Shown here one piece after another: positions 11,654-21,556 of a DNA stretch of 64,000 nucleotides. Within the stretch, counting starts at the first letter, position 1, and every line of letters starts with the position of its first letter. Source of the DNA: Tricholoma matsutake (Eukaryota > Basidiomycota > Agaricomycetes > Agaricales > Tricholomataceae); contig AP026540.1 of NCBI GenBank assembly GCA_026075535.2, positions 744,001-808,000 of the forward strand, given 5' to 3'. The position numbers and the translations under genes are program-made. The notes beneath the pieces were generated by a model. That model was not told where the DNA came from, made no database searches, and worked only from the letters and a program-made list of their open reading frames with translations.

Positions 11654-12505
11654 TTAAAAACCCTCATCCTCAATTGTGGCAAGAGCTCCTTTCTTTTCTT
11701 CTTCGTCGAGTTCTTTCATGATTGCTTGGATCTTCAAGTAGGCTTCCTTGCCTTTATTCTTTGGGGGTGGCCGGTCCTCGGTCCTCTTTTCCCCTTTCTT
11801 GTGTTCGGTTGCTCTGTGTCCGGGCTGGTGGCACACAAAGCACAACCCTTTCTTCATGTGTTCGATCCTCTCCTGATAGGAGAGTCAGTTGATCTCGAGT
11901 GGGGTCTCTTTTGCTTTAGAGCTTGGTAGCTTCCTCGTCAAAGCCTCCTGCAGCCTCCCTGTTATGACTTTTGCTCTCCTCCACTGTCCATTGTACTTGG
12001 AGGCAGCGTTGATCATTCCTTCCAAGGTTGTTGGGATCGTTTCCATATTGAAAACTCTTTCAAGGAGCTTGGGGTTCAGCCCATCCATGAAGAGTTTGAT
12101 GAGGGTGGTGTCATTGTTGATTCCCGCCTTCTCTCGCAGGATTCGGAACTGCACTATGTAGTCCTCCAGGTCCTGTCCCTGCTTCAATGTTTTCATTTCT
12201 GTCCTGGCTCTGCCAGCTTTGTCAATCGGCGTGAACACTGTCTTGAGCGTTGCTTCAAAGGTAGACCAGGTTCCTAGGTCTTCCCTCTCTGCCCAAGTCT
12301 GTGCCCAGGGCACAGCAGTTCCTCCATTCATGAAGGACAACGCGAAGATGATCTTCTTCTCATCGGTGTCGTAGATTCCATGGTTTACTCTCAAATAGAG
12401 TTTCACTTCTTGTAAGAACTTCACAGTTCTAGTTCGGTCCCCTGTGAAGTCGGAGGGGGTTTGTATTCTGATCTCCTTGGTCGATGCGGTGGGTTTGGTA
12501 GACAT
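11654..12505 (-). pseudogene. gag: Element E Gag with zinc knuckle
   Basis: The frame starts at ATG 12505 (MSTKPTASTKEIRIQTPSDF). It carries a retrotransposon gag core (FLQEVKLYLRVN, YIVQFRILREKAGI, LFMDGLNPKLLERVF). It stops at TGA 11885-11887, an apparent CGA, then continues in the same frame through YQERIEHMKKGLCFVCHQPGH to a stop just before pol. The knuckle reads CFVCHQPGHRATEH, with histidine where the fourth ligand is normally cysteine. Gag forms the particle shell. The nonsense codon removes the knuckle. Confidence 0.88.
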
Positions 12506-12777
12506 GTTGGCATTGTCGTCGGATAAGGAGAATGGGTCTCGTTCTGAAGTTTCTTCTGTATCGAGGGATCTAAAGTCCTCTTCGTCGAGGTATCGGGGTT
12601 CTTTGTCACTGGTTCTCTTTGAGGACCACTTCTGTGCTGGTTCTGAGTATCGTACTAATCGACCCTGGTATCTATACCATGGGGTTCTTCCTGATGATGA
12701 TGCTCCAGTTGGAGGTCTGTCTGGGCTTTGTCTGAAAGACGTTGTGTCTGCACCTAGGTAGGTGGACTTCGTAGATC

Positions 12778-12787
12778 AGCTTGACCT
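12778..12787 (-). promoter_or_regulatory. Element E self-primer binding site
   Basis: On the minus strand AGGTCAAGCT lies 2 nt inside the LTR edge (12790). It is exactly complementary, over 10 nt, to AGCTTGACCT in the LTR (6329-6338), which begins about 35 nt after a TATATAA box. No TGG-type tRNA site is present. The geometry matches Tf1-type self-priming, in which the 5' end of the element RNA folds back as primer. Confidence 0.7.
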
Positions 12788-12789
12788 TT

Positions 12790-12936
12790 TGTTAAGACTA
12801 TAGGTCTTTAACTCAGCCTTGGCTTCATATGTCACAGTTGGATGCTTTCCAACTATATAGGTATCGCACTAGGAGGCTTTCCTAGTATATCAGGCTTCTG
12901 GCCTTCACTTGGGTACTTCCTCAAGTCGTTACGGCT
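12790..12936 (-). repeat. Truncated E LTR (147 bp)
   Basis: It matches the plus-strand left part of the E LTR from TGTTAAGAC to CGTTACGGCT, then switches abruptly at 12936/12937 to copia sequence. The proposed promoter and transcript start of the 5' LTR are therefore missing from this copy. Confidence 0.9.
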
Positions 12937-13256
12937 CATTCACCCTGATGTCCGTGTCTTGTGTTGATCAAGCCGGATATTCACTTTTTATTAAAGGTGG
13001 TACCTGCATTATTTGTAGCCCAAAGTCAAACATAATCGGTTGCATTCCCAAAGTTTGAGGGTTATATCGTATCAGTGACTCTCTTGTTTCACCATGTGCA
13101 CATATTGCTAGTGCTGCTGTCAGACAAATCTCAATTAGTGAGCTTCATCAACGGATGGGGCATGTCAATCATGATGACTTACAGTGTATGGTGGAAAAGG
13201 GGATGGTAACTGGCATTAATCTTGATGTATCATCGAAGCCAGAATTTTGCGAAGCC
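12937..13256 (+). repeat. Duplicate of copia segment 5717-6036
   Basis: This stretch repeats the end of the copia protease and the pre-integrase region, ending at the same GCGAAGCC insertion site. Most differences I see are C/T or G/A changes at CpG sites, for example TCGAGCC/TCAAGCC, TCGAAC/TCAAAC, CACGTG/CATGTG and AGCGAG/AGTGAG. Each copy is followed by an E LTR at the identical position, so the LTR was present before the duplication. Confidence 0.9.
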
Positions 13257-13933
13257 TGTTAAGACTATAGGTCTTTAACTCAGCCTTGGCTTTGTATGTC
13301 ACAGTTGGATGCTTTCCAACTATATCGGTATTGCACTAGGAGGCTTTCCTAGTATATTGGGCTTCTGGCCTTCACTTGGGTACTTCCTCAAGTCATTATG
13401 GCTATCCGTACTCAGAGGCTTTCTGAGTAGACCGTCGGTTCATGTATCACAGTTGGAGGCTTTCCAACTGTCAAGTTCGAGTTATCACAGCTAGGGGCTT
13501 CCTAAGCTGTCGAGTGTTCTGGTTGAGTCTAAGACCGTTGATTGAATTAGGTCAAGCTAAGGAATATGGGCAGTATTACTGTAGCTTATATATGGTTCAG
13601 AGATGTCTGTCATCCAATCGGAATACGAGATCCTTGTCAAGTATAAATAGAAAGAACAATAGAAAAGACAGGCCTCATGCCTTGCATGAGGTGTCCGATG
13701 TTACGGAGTGCTGTGGTGCAGCATGTCAATCGTGAGTGTCCGATGTCATGGACCTCATGTCAAAGGGCTGTCGTATCACAGCATGTGTGGGAGTGGGTTC
13801 GGGTGCATGGAGTCACCATGCGTCAAAGCGTCTCCCATTGGAAGTGAGTCGAGTCGAATGAGAAAATTTAAGTAGCCGGTCTTGCCGGCGTACGTCTGGT
13901 CATCGTGGGTTACGATAACAGGAAATCGTAACA
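13257..13933 (-). repeat. Full E LTR, 677 bp
   Basis: It runs from TGTTAAGAC to CGTAACA and is followed by AAGCC, the target duplication shared with 6032-6036. It keeps the TATATAA/AGCTTGACCT pair. It could drive minus-strand transcription through the duplicated copia piece into element E. Confidence 0.88.
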
Positions 13934-14660
13934 AAGCCTGTATCAAAGCAAAGGCAACACATAAGCCATTTCCCAAGGAGAGCAAAACTGAACACAAGAC
14001 CTACAGCGATAAAGTTGTATCTGACATTTGGGGTCCAGCCTCAGTCCAATCCATAGGGGGGAAGCAATACTATACGCTCTTCCAAGACCTTCATAGCCAT
14101 GAGGAGGTCATTTCCTTCTTGAGACAGAAGTCTGAGGCATTTGCTGAGTACAAGAAGTATGAGGCTTGGGTCAAAATCCAAAGGAATGCACCAATACGTA
14201 TTTTCAGCTGTGATCGAGGTGGTGAATTCACTAGCAAACAATTTACCAAACACCTTGAAAAAGCAGGAACGGTACGCCACCTGACAGTCCATGACTCCCC
14301 AGCATCAAATGGCACTGCGGAACAAGCCAACCAAACACATGTTGAAGGTGCCCGAGCTATGATGGAAGCCACAGGTCTCCCAAAAAACCTGTGGGCTGAA
14401 GCAGTCCATCACCATGTGTGGATCCGCAACCACATACCTTCTCACGCACTCCCTGAGATGAAGACACCTCATGAAATGGTAACTGGGGAGAAGCCAGATT
14501 TATCAGCTGTATGGGCTTGGGGCAGTAAGGCATGGGTCAAGTGACTCAATGTGGGGAAACTCAAGTCGAGAGTTGAGGAGGGTCATTTGGTGGGCATTGA
14601 CAGTGAGTCAAAAGGGTATAGGATCTACTGGCCAGGAAAGAACTGAGTCAGTATCGAGAG
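13934..14660 (+). pseudogene. pol: Copia integrase
   Basis: The catalytic triad is visible: D in SDIWGP, D in FSCDRGGEFTS, and E in NGTAEQANQTHVEGARAM. The last motif has Q where relatives usually have R, as in NGTAERAN, a likely CGA-to-CAA change. In-frame TGA codons follow SKAWVK and WPGKN. Both sit at positions that plausibly held CGA arginine. Integrase would insert element cDNA. The frame continues past the stops into a disordered linker (NENEALEPEEAPIEGEFEIF) at 14665-14958. Confidence 0.85.
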
Positions 14661-15093
14661 GGATGTGTACTTCAATGAGAACGAGGCATTAGAGCCTGAA
14701 GAAGCTCCAATTGAAGGGGAGTTTGAGATATTTAACAATTTGGACCTTCCCCAACCATCCAACACCTCTCAAATCATTCTAAAATCCTCACCACCTATCA
14801 AAAATGTGCCGAATGCAACAAATGAGACACCTGAACCCGAAAACATCGAAAGTCAACCTGTTGTCCCCTCTGATGTCACGAAGACAAATCAGAGCTCTGA
14901 TGCTGTAAAAGCAACTCAGAGTTATCCCATTCCAGCCCCACACCAAAGGTCTGCATGATGAAACTCAATCAATGGTCTTTGACAGTTCGACAAAGCACAA
15001 TTTGGCCATGGGAAATGCCAGCAAACCGCATCATCGCATGCTAAGGCTGGTGTCGCCAACACTGAAGGAGCCTTCATAGTTGAAGATGATGGA

Positions 15094-15926
15094 GTGTTAA
15101 AACCAGGGGGAGTAGAGTTGAACATAGATGAGACAGAGTGGTTTGAGCAGATTATGGAAATGGCAATGGCGGTTAGTGAGGATGAACCATCCCTGTCAGA
15201 GGTGTTAGGTGGCAATGAGCGGTTGTCATGGTCTGATGCAATAGATGTGGAACTTACCCAAATGGAGAAAGTGAACGCATGGGTCCCTGTAATACCACCT
15301 CGCGACGCCAACATCATTCCCAGCCACTATGTATTTTGCCACAAACATAACAATACTGGCAGTATTGTATGCTACAAGGCTAGACTGGTTGTCAAGGGGT
15401 TTAAGCAGCAATTCAGGATCGATTATGTCGAAATATTTGCTCCAACCATTTGTGTGCCCACTCTATGGACTCCCCTTTCATTTGCCACACTGCCATCCAT
15501 CAATGCGATATGAAGAACACATACCTCAACTCCCACCTACAAAACGATATTGCCATTTACTCCAAACTGCCACCCAAGTACAAATCTTTCTGCGAATTAC
15601 TGCCAGAATTGAAGGACAAGCCAAATGTAGTCTGCAAATGGCTTGTGTTGGTTTATGGGTCAAAGCAAGGTGCACACAACCAGTATGCTGGAGTGAAGAA
15701 ATTCTTTACTGACCTTGGCTACTCAGTTTCTGCTGCAGATGAAGTGGTTTTCTACAAAGTTAATGGTAACAATTACACAATTGTTGCTGCCACAACTGAT
15801 GACTTCACGGTCATCGTGGATTGCACCGAGTCTGCTAATTTTTTGATCCAGAAGCAACTCACAAAGCATTTTGAGATCTCGGACCTCAACCCTATCAACT
15901 GGCTGCTTGGGGTCAGCATTACTTGA
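15094..15926 (+). pseudogene. pol: Copia reverse transcriptase
   Basis: The N-terminal RT motif is WVPVIPPRDANIIPSHYVF, then YKARLVVKGFKQQF. A frameshift near 15480 moves to the frame with KNTYLNSHL and KLPPKYKSF. The catalytic box is IVAATTDDFTVI, the variant of YVDD found in this copia branch, at about 15778-15815. The frame ends at TGA after NWLLGVSIT (15926). It copies RNA into cDNA in particles but is broken here. Confidence 0.85.
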
Positions 15927-16759
15927 GATACTACAGCCCATACAATTTTATTGGGACAGCAAGCTTACATCGAACAAATTCTCAGTCGATTCGGACTTGA
16001 GGATGCTTGCGCAGCTGTCACCCCAATGGAGGACTTGATCTCAATCCCAATTCACCCCATCTCTCAGCCACTCTGCTCACTCCGGCCGAGAAAACTAAGT
16101 ATCGTGAGATGATTGGTTGCCTCATGTATGCAACCGTCATGACACATCCAGACATTGCCTTTGTGGTATCCACCCTTTCTCAATACCTCAATGCACTTCA
16201 CACAATGCATGCTCAAGCCATCACTCGAGTTTTTTGTTACCTTTCTGGCACAAAGGACTTCAAACTTGTTCTCAGAGGTTCTCATTCTGCTATAGCTGGG
16301 TACTCGGATGCGGATTGGGCTTCACAAATTCACCACCACTTGATTTCTGTATTTGCTTTCTTTGTTGGTATTGGGGCCATTTCCTGGAGTTCGAAGAAAC
16401 AGCCAATCATCACGCTTTCAAGCACAGAGGCCAAATATGTCGCCCTCACTCACTCTTCAAAGGATATCATCTGGATTCATAAATTACTTATCGAATTTTC
16501 TTCCATTTTCTCTTTTACAGTACCTACTACACTTTACTGTGACAGCCAGGGCACCATCTGCCTTTCCAAGTCTATATTCCATGGCCAGACCAAACACATC
16601 GACGTCCACTTCCATTTCATCTGTCAAACCGTGTCCCTTGGTCACATTGTGTTACAGTATTGTCCTACTGACAACATGATCGCGGACATTTTCATGAAGC
16701 TGCTCACCCGTCTCAAGTTCAAGAAGTTCTCCAGTCCTCTGAGACCACATCCATCTTGA
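15927..16759 (+). pseudogene. pol: Copia RT C-terminus and RNase H
   Basis: After the stop at 15926 the sequence still encodes LGQQAYIEQILSRFGLED, then after a frame change near 16040 EKTKYREMIGCLMYATV and HPDIAFVVSTLSQYL. RNase H motifs are GYSDADWAS, SSTEAKYVAL, and TLYCDSQGTICLSK ending TKHIDVHFHF. The coding end (PLRPHPS) is 7 nt before the purine tract. RNase H removes the RNA template during cDNA synthesis. Confidence 0.87.
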
Positions 16760-16816
16760 GGGGGAGTGTTGTCATATCCGAGCACCTCCATGATGCTAAT
16801 TATACCTAGTGCTTAT
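16757..16816 (+). repeat. Copia polypurine tract and truncated 3' LTR
   Basis: GAGGGGGAG (16758-16766) is the plus-strand primer tract. The LTR then matches the 5' LTR for about 50 bp, through ACCTAGTGCTTATTT, and is lost after that. Confidence 0.85.
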
Positions 16817-17282
16817 TTGCACAGTGGTCACATTGATGAGAACCTAGTATGCCCTAGTTGCATGTTCCCAGTTGCAAACACAAGCATGATCTACTGAGAT
16901 GAGGTTAAACTTGATCTGTGAATCAGTGAGAAAGGATTGTTCGCACTTTCTAGTGTTAGGCATTCACGATCCAAGGGTAGATCCATATACACTGGCTGCA
17001 CAGCAAGATACTTCTGAGAGGGTATGATGTCAGTATTCTGGAAGTACTCCTAATACTGCCACCATACTCACCAAGGGATATTTTGCCAGTATGCATACCA
17101 ATCTAGAATACTACTTCAGTACCTTCAGTACTACCAAAATATTCAATGGTAGAATGCCATGACTCCTTCATTTGGTGCATATGTTGTGCTCCAGAAGTTA
17201 TCCATTGCTACCCTAAGGCAGTGTTGTGTATAAAACAGTCATACAGCCCTGTTATTACCATTGTGAATGACCATGCTTCTTG
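16817..17282. other. Unassigned spacer
   Basis: No coding or repeat match was found. AGTATTCTGG / CCAGTATGC-type words recur at about 17030-17110 without a clear period. Confidence 0.4.
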
Positions 17283-18958
17283 TCAATGGTCCATGCCATC
17301 GATATTGTTGTTATACCATGTCAAGGCAGTCCCTTGAAGGAATATGGCCATGCATACTACGCGTTCCAAGTCCATTTCTGGTCCGCAGAACTGGTTTATC
17401 TGAAACCACCTGAGGAGGCTTACTAGCCACCTCTCAAACACCTCGGTGTCCTCTTTGCCTTCGTACACCTTAGGCTCTGGTACCTTTGGTGGTTTTGTAT
17501 GATTATGGTCAACCCTTTGGCCAACCTGTCTTTCTATCATGTTTCGATACTTGTCTTTCTATCATGTTTCAATACTTGTCATGTATCGCCCTTAGATGTT
17601 TCATAGGTTGAGGTGCTCCTCTACCTTTATATGCAGCTAGTTCAATGTCGACACCTGTATATATGGTGTGTTATAGGCCAATGTCTGAGGTGTGTCCCTC
17701 AGTTCTGTGCTATATCCAAATGGATGGGGTTGCCTCCCTTCTGCATCTTCTTCATCATCAGTGGGCAGTCCACTTCCATCATCACTGCTATTCAATGGAT
17801 TGCCATCATTCCCACCTCTACCTCAACCTCCTGGTCCATTCCCAGATCCCTCTCTTTTAATGGTCTCACCTCTCTTACCTGCCTGGTCCTTCCAGTCCTT
17901 ACCACTAACTGGTGGTATACTCTCCCTCTTGAGCTGTTACTCAGGTCTAGTATCCCTGGGTCGGTTATTGTGATTGAAAATGATCCCTTGGTCTGGCACC
18001 AAGGTCTGTCCCATCTCCTTTATTTGTGAGATACGGATCCTCTGGTGGGCAACTCGCTCCCCAATTTCGTCTTTTCTGTTTCTGAAGTAGGAGTTCCCAC
18101 TTGATGATGATGTTGCTGCATCGTTTGCTACTCATGGTGGGTTCCTTAATCTTTTGATGGCATTCCATTGTTGTTCCTCTGATTCAATTGATTCACCTGG
18201 TTGGCATGGCAATTCCAGGCTCGTTTCCACCTTCTTCAATGTATCCGGTGTTGAAGGTGATGATTCCACTTTCATCTTGGAATGTTTCATTGTTCTGAAT
18301 GATGTGTTGCCTGCTCTAGCCAGGTCCACCTCTGCCACTGTGAGGAAAACCTTCCACTCATGAGGCTCAAAGCCCCTCAGAGGTAACATCCTCCAAGCCT
18401 TGTTGAGCAGTGTTCCTTCATTCCCCACGTTGGTAATGCCCCCTGCTAACTATTGAACACACCTGTTCCATTTGTCCTGGCTAAATCAAGGACCTGGGCC
18501 CTTTGCTTGAATGAGCATCATGGTATCATGCCATGTGCCCATCTCATGATCCACCATCCAGAATCCTGGTTGGCCCCCAAGCCCTTGTGCTGCATTTCTT
18601 ATTGATGTGAGTCCAGGTGGTCCACCATCTTGCAGTACCTCAGTCATAATCAATGGGAAGTTATCATCCCACTGTATGGAACTTTTCACCCCCCCCCTCC
18701 TATTTCTGGAGATTCCACCCAATCTGGGGTCGAGAAGTTCAGTGTCAAGGTATTTGCCTCGGAGAACAGCAATACAGGATGTTTTCTGTCCCTTGCATGC
18801 TCTTCTGGCAGCTCTGACATGGCAGTGTCAGGCGTCTTTTTCTCTGCTTCCTCCATTGCTTGCTGGGGGTTATCAGGAGCATCAGCTCTGTTGCCCCTAG
18901 CTCCTTGCTTTCTTTGTCTTTTTGGCTGTTTTTGTTGTTGGGTGCATGTCATTGCCAT
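17283..18958 (-). pseudogene. gag: Gag-only remnant of a gypsy-like retroelement
   Basis: On the minus strand broken frames run from a basic, glutamine-rich N-terminus (MAMTCTQQQKQPKRQRKQG, 18958) through GISRNRRGGVKSSIQW and AWRMLPLRGFEPHEWKVFL to a gag core at 17540-17283: KVPEPKVYEGKEDTEVFERW, LLRWFQINQFCGPEMDLERV, LQGTALTWYNN. That core matches the retrotransposon gag pattern. A run of C at about 18690 coincides with one frame change. No protease or RT follows downstream (below 17283), so only the gag end survives. Confidence 0.65.
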
Positions 18959-18989
18959 ATATGCTAAACTGGAGATTCTATTTTCAAAT

Positions 18990-19234
18990 TTCCTCTAGTA
19001 GATTACACTGGGTATCCCCAGTATATCAAGAATAGTAAAGTCTTATTCAAAAAAGTGTAAGAGTGTGGTAGCAGTGCTTACAATACCACACAATGATATA
19101 AACAAGTAGTCTATTCTCGATATAGTGGTGGTGTAAGTCTTGGGAGATCCTGGTACTAGCCAGTTGGCTATGTATATCCAGGGTCTACCATATTACATAA
19201 GCTCACCTACCCGATTGGGTAGTGGCCCTCTACA
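18990..19234 (-). repeat. Possible 5' LTR of the gag remnant
   Basis: Read on the minus strand, this starts TGTAGAGGGCC at 19234 and leads into the gag remnant. No second copy is in the window, so the call rests on position and the TGT start only. It abuts the TAGTG end of the next element. Confidence 0.3.
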
Positions 19235-19439
19235 ATTAGTGTTTAAAGGTTCAGTCTATAGGACTGAAAAAAGACCGTTAACCAAACTGAACCAGACCAA
19301 TACTAACAGTTAAGGGCTGGTCTTTAGCAGTTAAGGTTAAGGTCTTTTGTTTTTGAAAAATAATGAAAACCACAAAAAGACCAGTTTAAATCAGTTATGA
19401 CTGGTTAAATTTTATGTGGACTATACCCCCTAACTTCCA

Positions 19440-19900
19440 CACATAATGCCTTCAATTTCGCTCCCTGGATCATCAAAAATGGTTGAGATCTGAGAAAGAT
19501 ATGACCAAATACATTTTCATACCACTATTTTGTTGTGATTTGAGTAACTATGATTGCACTGCTTACAACTTGTGCTACAAAGTATTAGGTACATTTAGAC
19601 ATTATCCAAGGCATAAATATAACACATATAAACATCTGTACCATGACAATTTGATTCATTTAACAGCCCTGACAAGTTGTAACTATATACTACAACTGCA
19701 AACTACAAGCCACAAACTAATACACTGCACTTTGGTTTTGGCCGTATCTCAGTCAAATCTTGATGGAATCTCTTAAGAATTGAATCAAACTCCAGGAAAT
19801 TACAATATCTATCCTGGGGCATGACAGTTAAGTGTTCCGGATAATATTTGTTCAGATACATATAGGTTTTATAGTATAATAAATTTCACAACAAAAAACG
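19440..19900. other. AT-rich filler inside the hAT-like element
   Basis: No supported gene, repeat or motif was found. The only long open stretch is low in complexity and resembles no family. Confidence 0.4.
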
Positions 19901-20144
19901 AGGTCTTTACACTCCCCCCTCCAATCCCAGTGGACTCCGCTTGGACACTCGGACAGTCCTAGGACCTTGCTCGGACTGTTCTCGGACTTTTTTGGCAGAA
20001 AGTCCTGCCAAACTAGATATCCAGTCCGAGCCCAGTCCTCGGACTGTCCTAGGACTGTCCAAGCATCTGAGCAGAGTCCAAGTGGACCAGCACTCATACA
20101 GTACTAGGACTGTCTGAGTTGCTTATATAATTGACTGAAAAATC

Positions 20145-20235
20145 AGTGGCTACCACAGGGATTGAACCCTCATAGTCATATGATAAAATACAATTAAGGC
20201 AGCAATATAACTGTTAGACTAAAGCATCATTACAG
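20145..20235 (-). repeat. tRNA-like sequence (Pol III A and B boxes)
   Basis: On the minus strand TTTAGTCTAACAG (20211-20223) resembles an A box and AGGGTTCAATCCC (20158-20170) a B box, about 40 nt apart as in tRNA genes. The rest does not make an obvious cloverleaf. It faces outward toward the left end of its element. Confidence 0.6.
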
Positions 20236-20466
20236 GTAAGTAGTTTTATCTCTCTATGTACCGCCCCAGCTGTGATGACAAATCAACACAGCCACATCAC
20301 CAATGATGATGCCAGCTCATCATCGATCATCACCAACCACCACCACCACCACTCGATGATGCCACCTCCCTCCTGTGTCCCACTGCCACCACCGCCCCCT
20401 GAACACCCCACAGCCACGGGTCCCATGCCAGCACACAACAGATACCAACCACATCGCACATGAAAT

Positions 20467-20566
20467 GGGCCCAAATGATGATAGAGTTGTTTGGGCCCCA
20501 GGTGAGTTTTTTCTTTTTTCTTTTCTCATGTTTTCTTTAAGCTAACACATATTTTCATTAATTATA
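20467..20566 (+). repeat. Hairpin/intron-like module 1
   Basis: An inverted repeat GGGCCCAAA (20467-20475) / TTTGGGCCC (20490-20498) is followed 3 nt later by a splice-donor-like GGTGAGT (GT at 20502). A T-rich tract, a GCTAAC branch-like site (20541) and ATTATAG (AG at 20566) complete an intron-like stretch of 65 nt. Confidence 0.65.
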
Positions 20567-20654
20567 GTTATCTATGCTGTAGCAGCACGATGACCCCGGA
20601 ACCACCAGATGAGGAACAACAACGAGACCACGGCCCAGCACCCGCCCCCACCAG

Positions 20655-21270
20655 TGCGAGCAACTGCTTGCATGGGGGAGAGTGGCTGCTAACAACGACG
20701 ACGATGGCAGGGAACAACAACAGCACCCACCCCAGCCCTACCAGCCACTGCTCATAGCGTGGATGACGGGTGGAATGACAACAATTAGGGGAGACACCAA
20801 TGACAGCCAGCACCCCCCATAACCGCCACAGGCAACTGCTCATGGAATGGATGGGGGTGTGAGAGTGCAGGTACTGACAGGGAGACAAAAAAGGCCCAAG
20901 AGACATCAATGTCTCTTGGGTCCTAGGTAAGTTTTTTTTCCTTTTCTCATTTCATTTTTCAATGCTAACTAACTTTTTTTAGGTACAAACTACTACTGGC
21001 AACGACGACAACGTGGGGACACCACCACTACCACTGGTGTGAGCCCCTGCTCACAGGGTGGAAGGTGAGGGTGAAGAGACAAGGGGGAAGGGAGATGATG
21101 ACAAGAGTGGGACACCCACAATGACACCCACCCCACACCTATGAGCATCTGCTTGTGGGGTGGTTCAGGGGGGAAAAGAATGGGGACAGGAGAGCAAGAC
21201 GGCCAGGGACAGCCAGGGGACGACCCAGGGAGAGATGAATGCTGCCACGAGCAACTGCTTGTGCTGGGTG
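20655..21270 (+). repeat. GC-rich hairpin repeats (CTGCT family) with module 2
   Basis: Short palindromes recur around the word CTGCT, for example TGTGAGC/GCTCACA at about 21038. Module 2 at 20893-20982 has arms GGCCCAAGAGACA / TGTCTCTTGGGTC, a GTAAGT donor at 20927, a GCTAACTAAC branch-like site and TTTTTTAG at 20982, again an intron-like stretch (56 nt). No protein signal was found. Confidence 0.6.
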
Positions 21271-21467
21271 TTTTTAATTTATTTTTATGATTGATAGTTA
21301 TGGCCCCCTCCCCTCCAGCTTGCGAGGGGAGGGCCTAGTATTATACTTATTAATTAGGTTGTACCCCTCGCACAGATGCGAGGGGGTCAATTTAATAATC
21401 TATTCATGATATATAAAAAATTAGGTTTCAATAATAAATAGATATAATGTATGTGAATTTAAATGAC

Positions 21468-21556
21468 TACTTGGCTTAAGTGGTAGAGTGTGTACATTTG
21501 GTCATCATGTGATTGCTGGTCCAGAAGTCTGTTGGTTCAATTCTTGCTGTGCACAC
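21468..21556 (+). repeat. tRNA-like sequence (Pol III A and B boxes)
   Basis: A-box-like TGGCTTAAGTGG (21472-21483) and B-box-like GGTTCAATTC (21534-21543), 50 nt apart. It points outward toward the right end of the element, mirroring the copy at 20145-20235. Confidence 0.65.

Larger units (their letters stand above)
6037..12936 (-). mobile_element. Ty3/gypsy chromovirus 'E', minus strand
   Basis: Gag and pol read on the minus strand between an LTR at 6037-6771 and an LTR fragment at 12790-12936. A purine tract AGAGAGAGGGTGA (minus strand) abuts the left LTR, and a self-complementary primer site abuts the right one, fixing the orientation. The host copia flanks give a 5-bp duplication AAGCC (6032-6036 and 13934-13938), but the right copy lies after a second, full LTR. 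Only three in-frame TGA codons break gag and pol, so it is the least decayed coding element here. Confidence 0.9.
1586..16816 (+). mobile_element. Ty1/copia retrotransposon, degenerate and interrupted
   Basis: This is a copia element in the order LTR, gag, protease, pre-integrase, integrase, reverse transcriptase, RNase H, truncated LTR. The two ends match: TGTCATCATATCC at 1586 and TGTTGTCATATCC at 16767, both followed by GATGCTAATTATACCT. Coding parts are at 1940-2111, 4646-6036 and 13934-16759. The interruptions are a hAT element in gag and gypsy element E at the pre-integrase/integrase boundary. Domain order with integrase before reverse transcriptase separates it from the gypsy elements in the window. 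It carries frameshifts and TGA stops and is surely inactive. Confidence 0.9.

Noticed and set aside
7692..11887. TGA recoded or read through as a sense codon
   Set aside because: Other frames in the window end normally at TGA, the TGA sites match CGA in relatives, and all elements show CpG decay. Mutation is the simpler explanation.
19483..19776. 97-residue plus-strand frame
   Set aside because: No domain, no intron signals, AT-rich, and inside a non-coding element.
20145..21556. Functional tRNA genes
   Set aside because: A and B boxes are present, but I could not form an acceptor stem and anticodon arm, and the copies sit symmetrically in transposons. They are called tRNA-like only. The same applies to 62336-62840.
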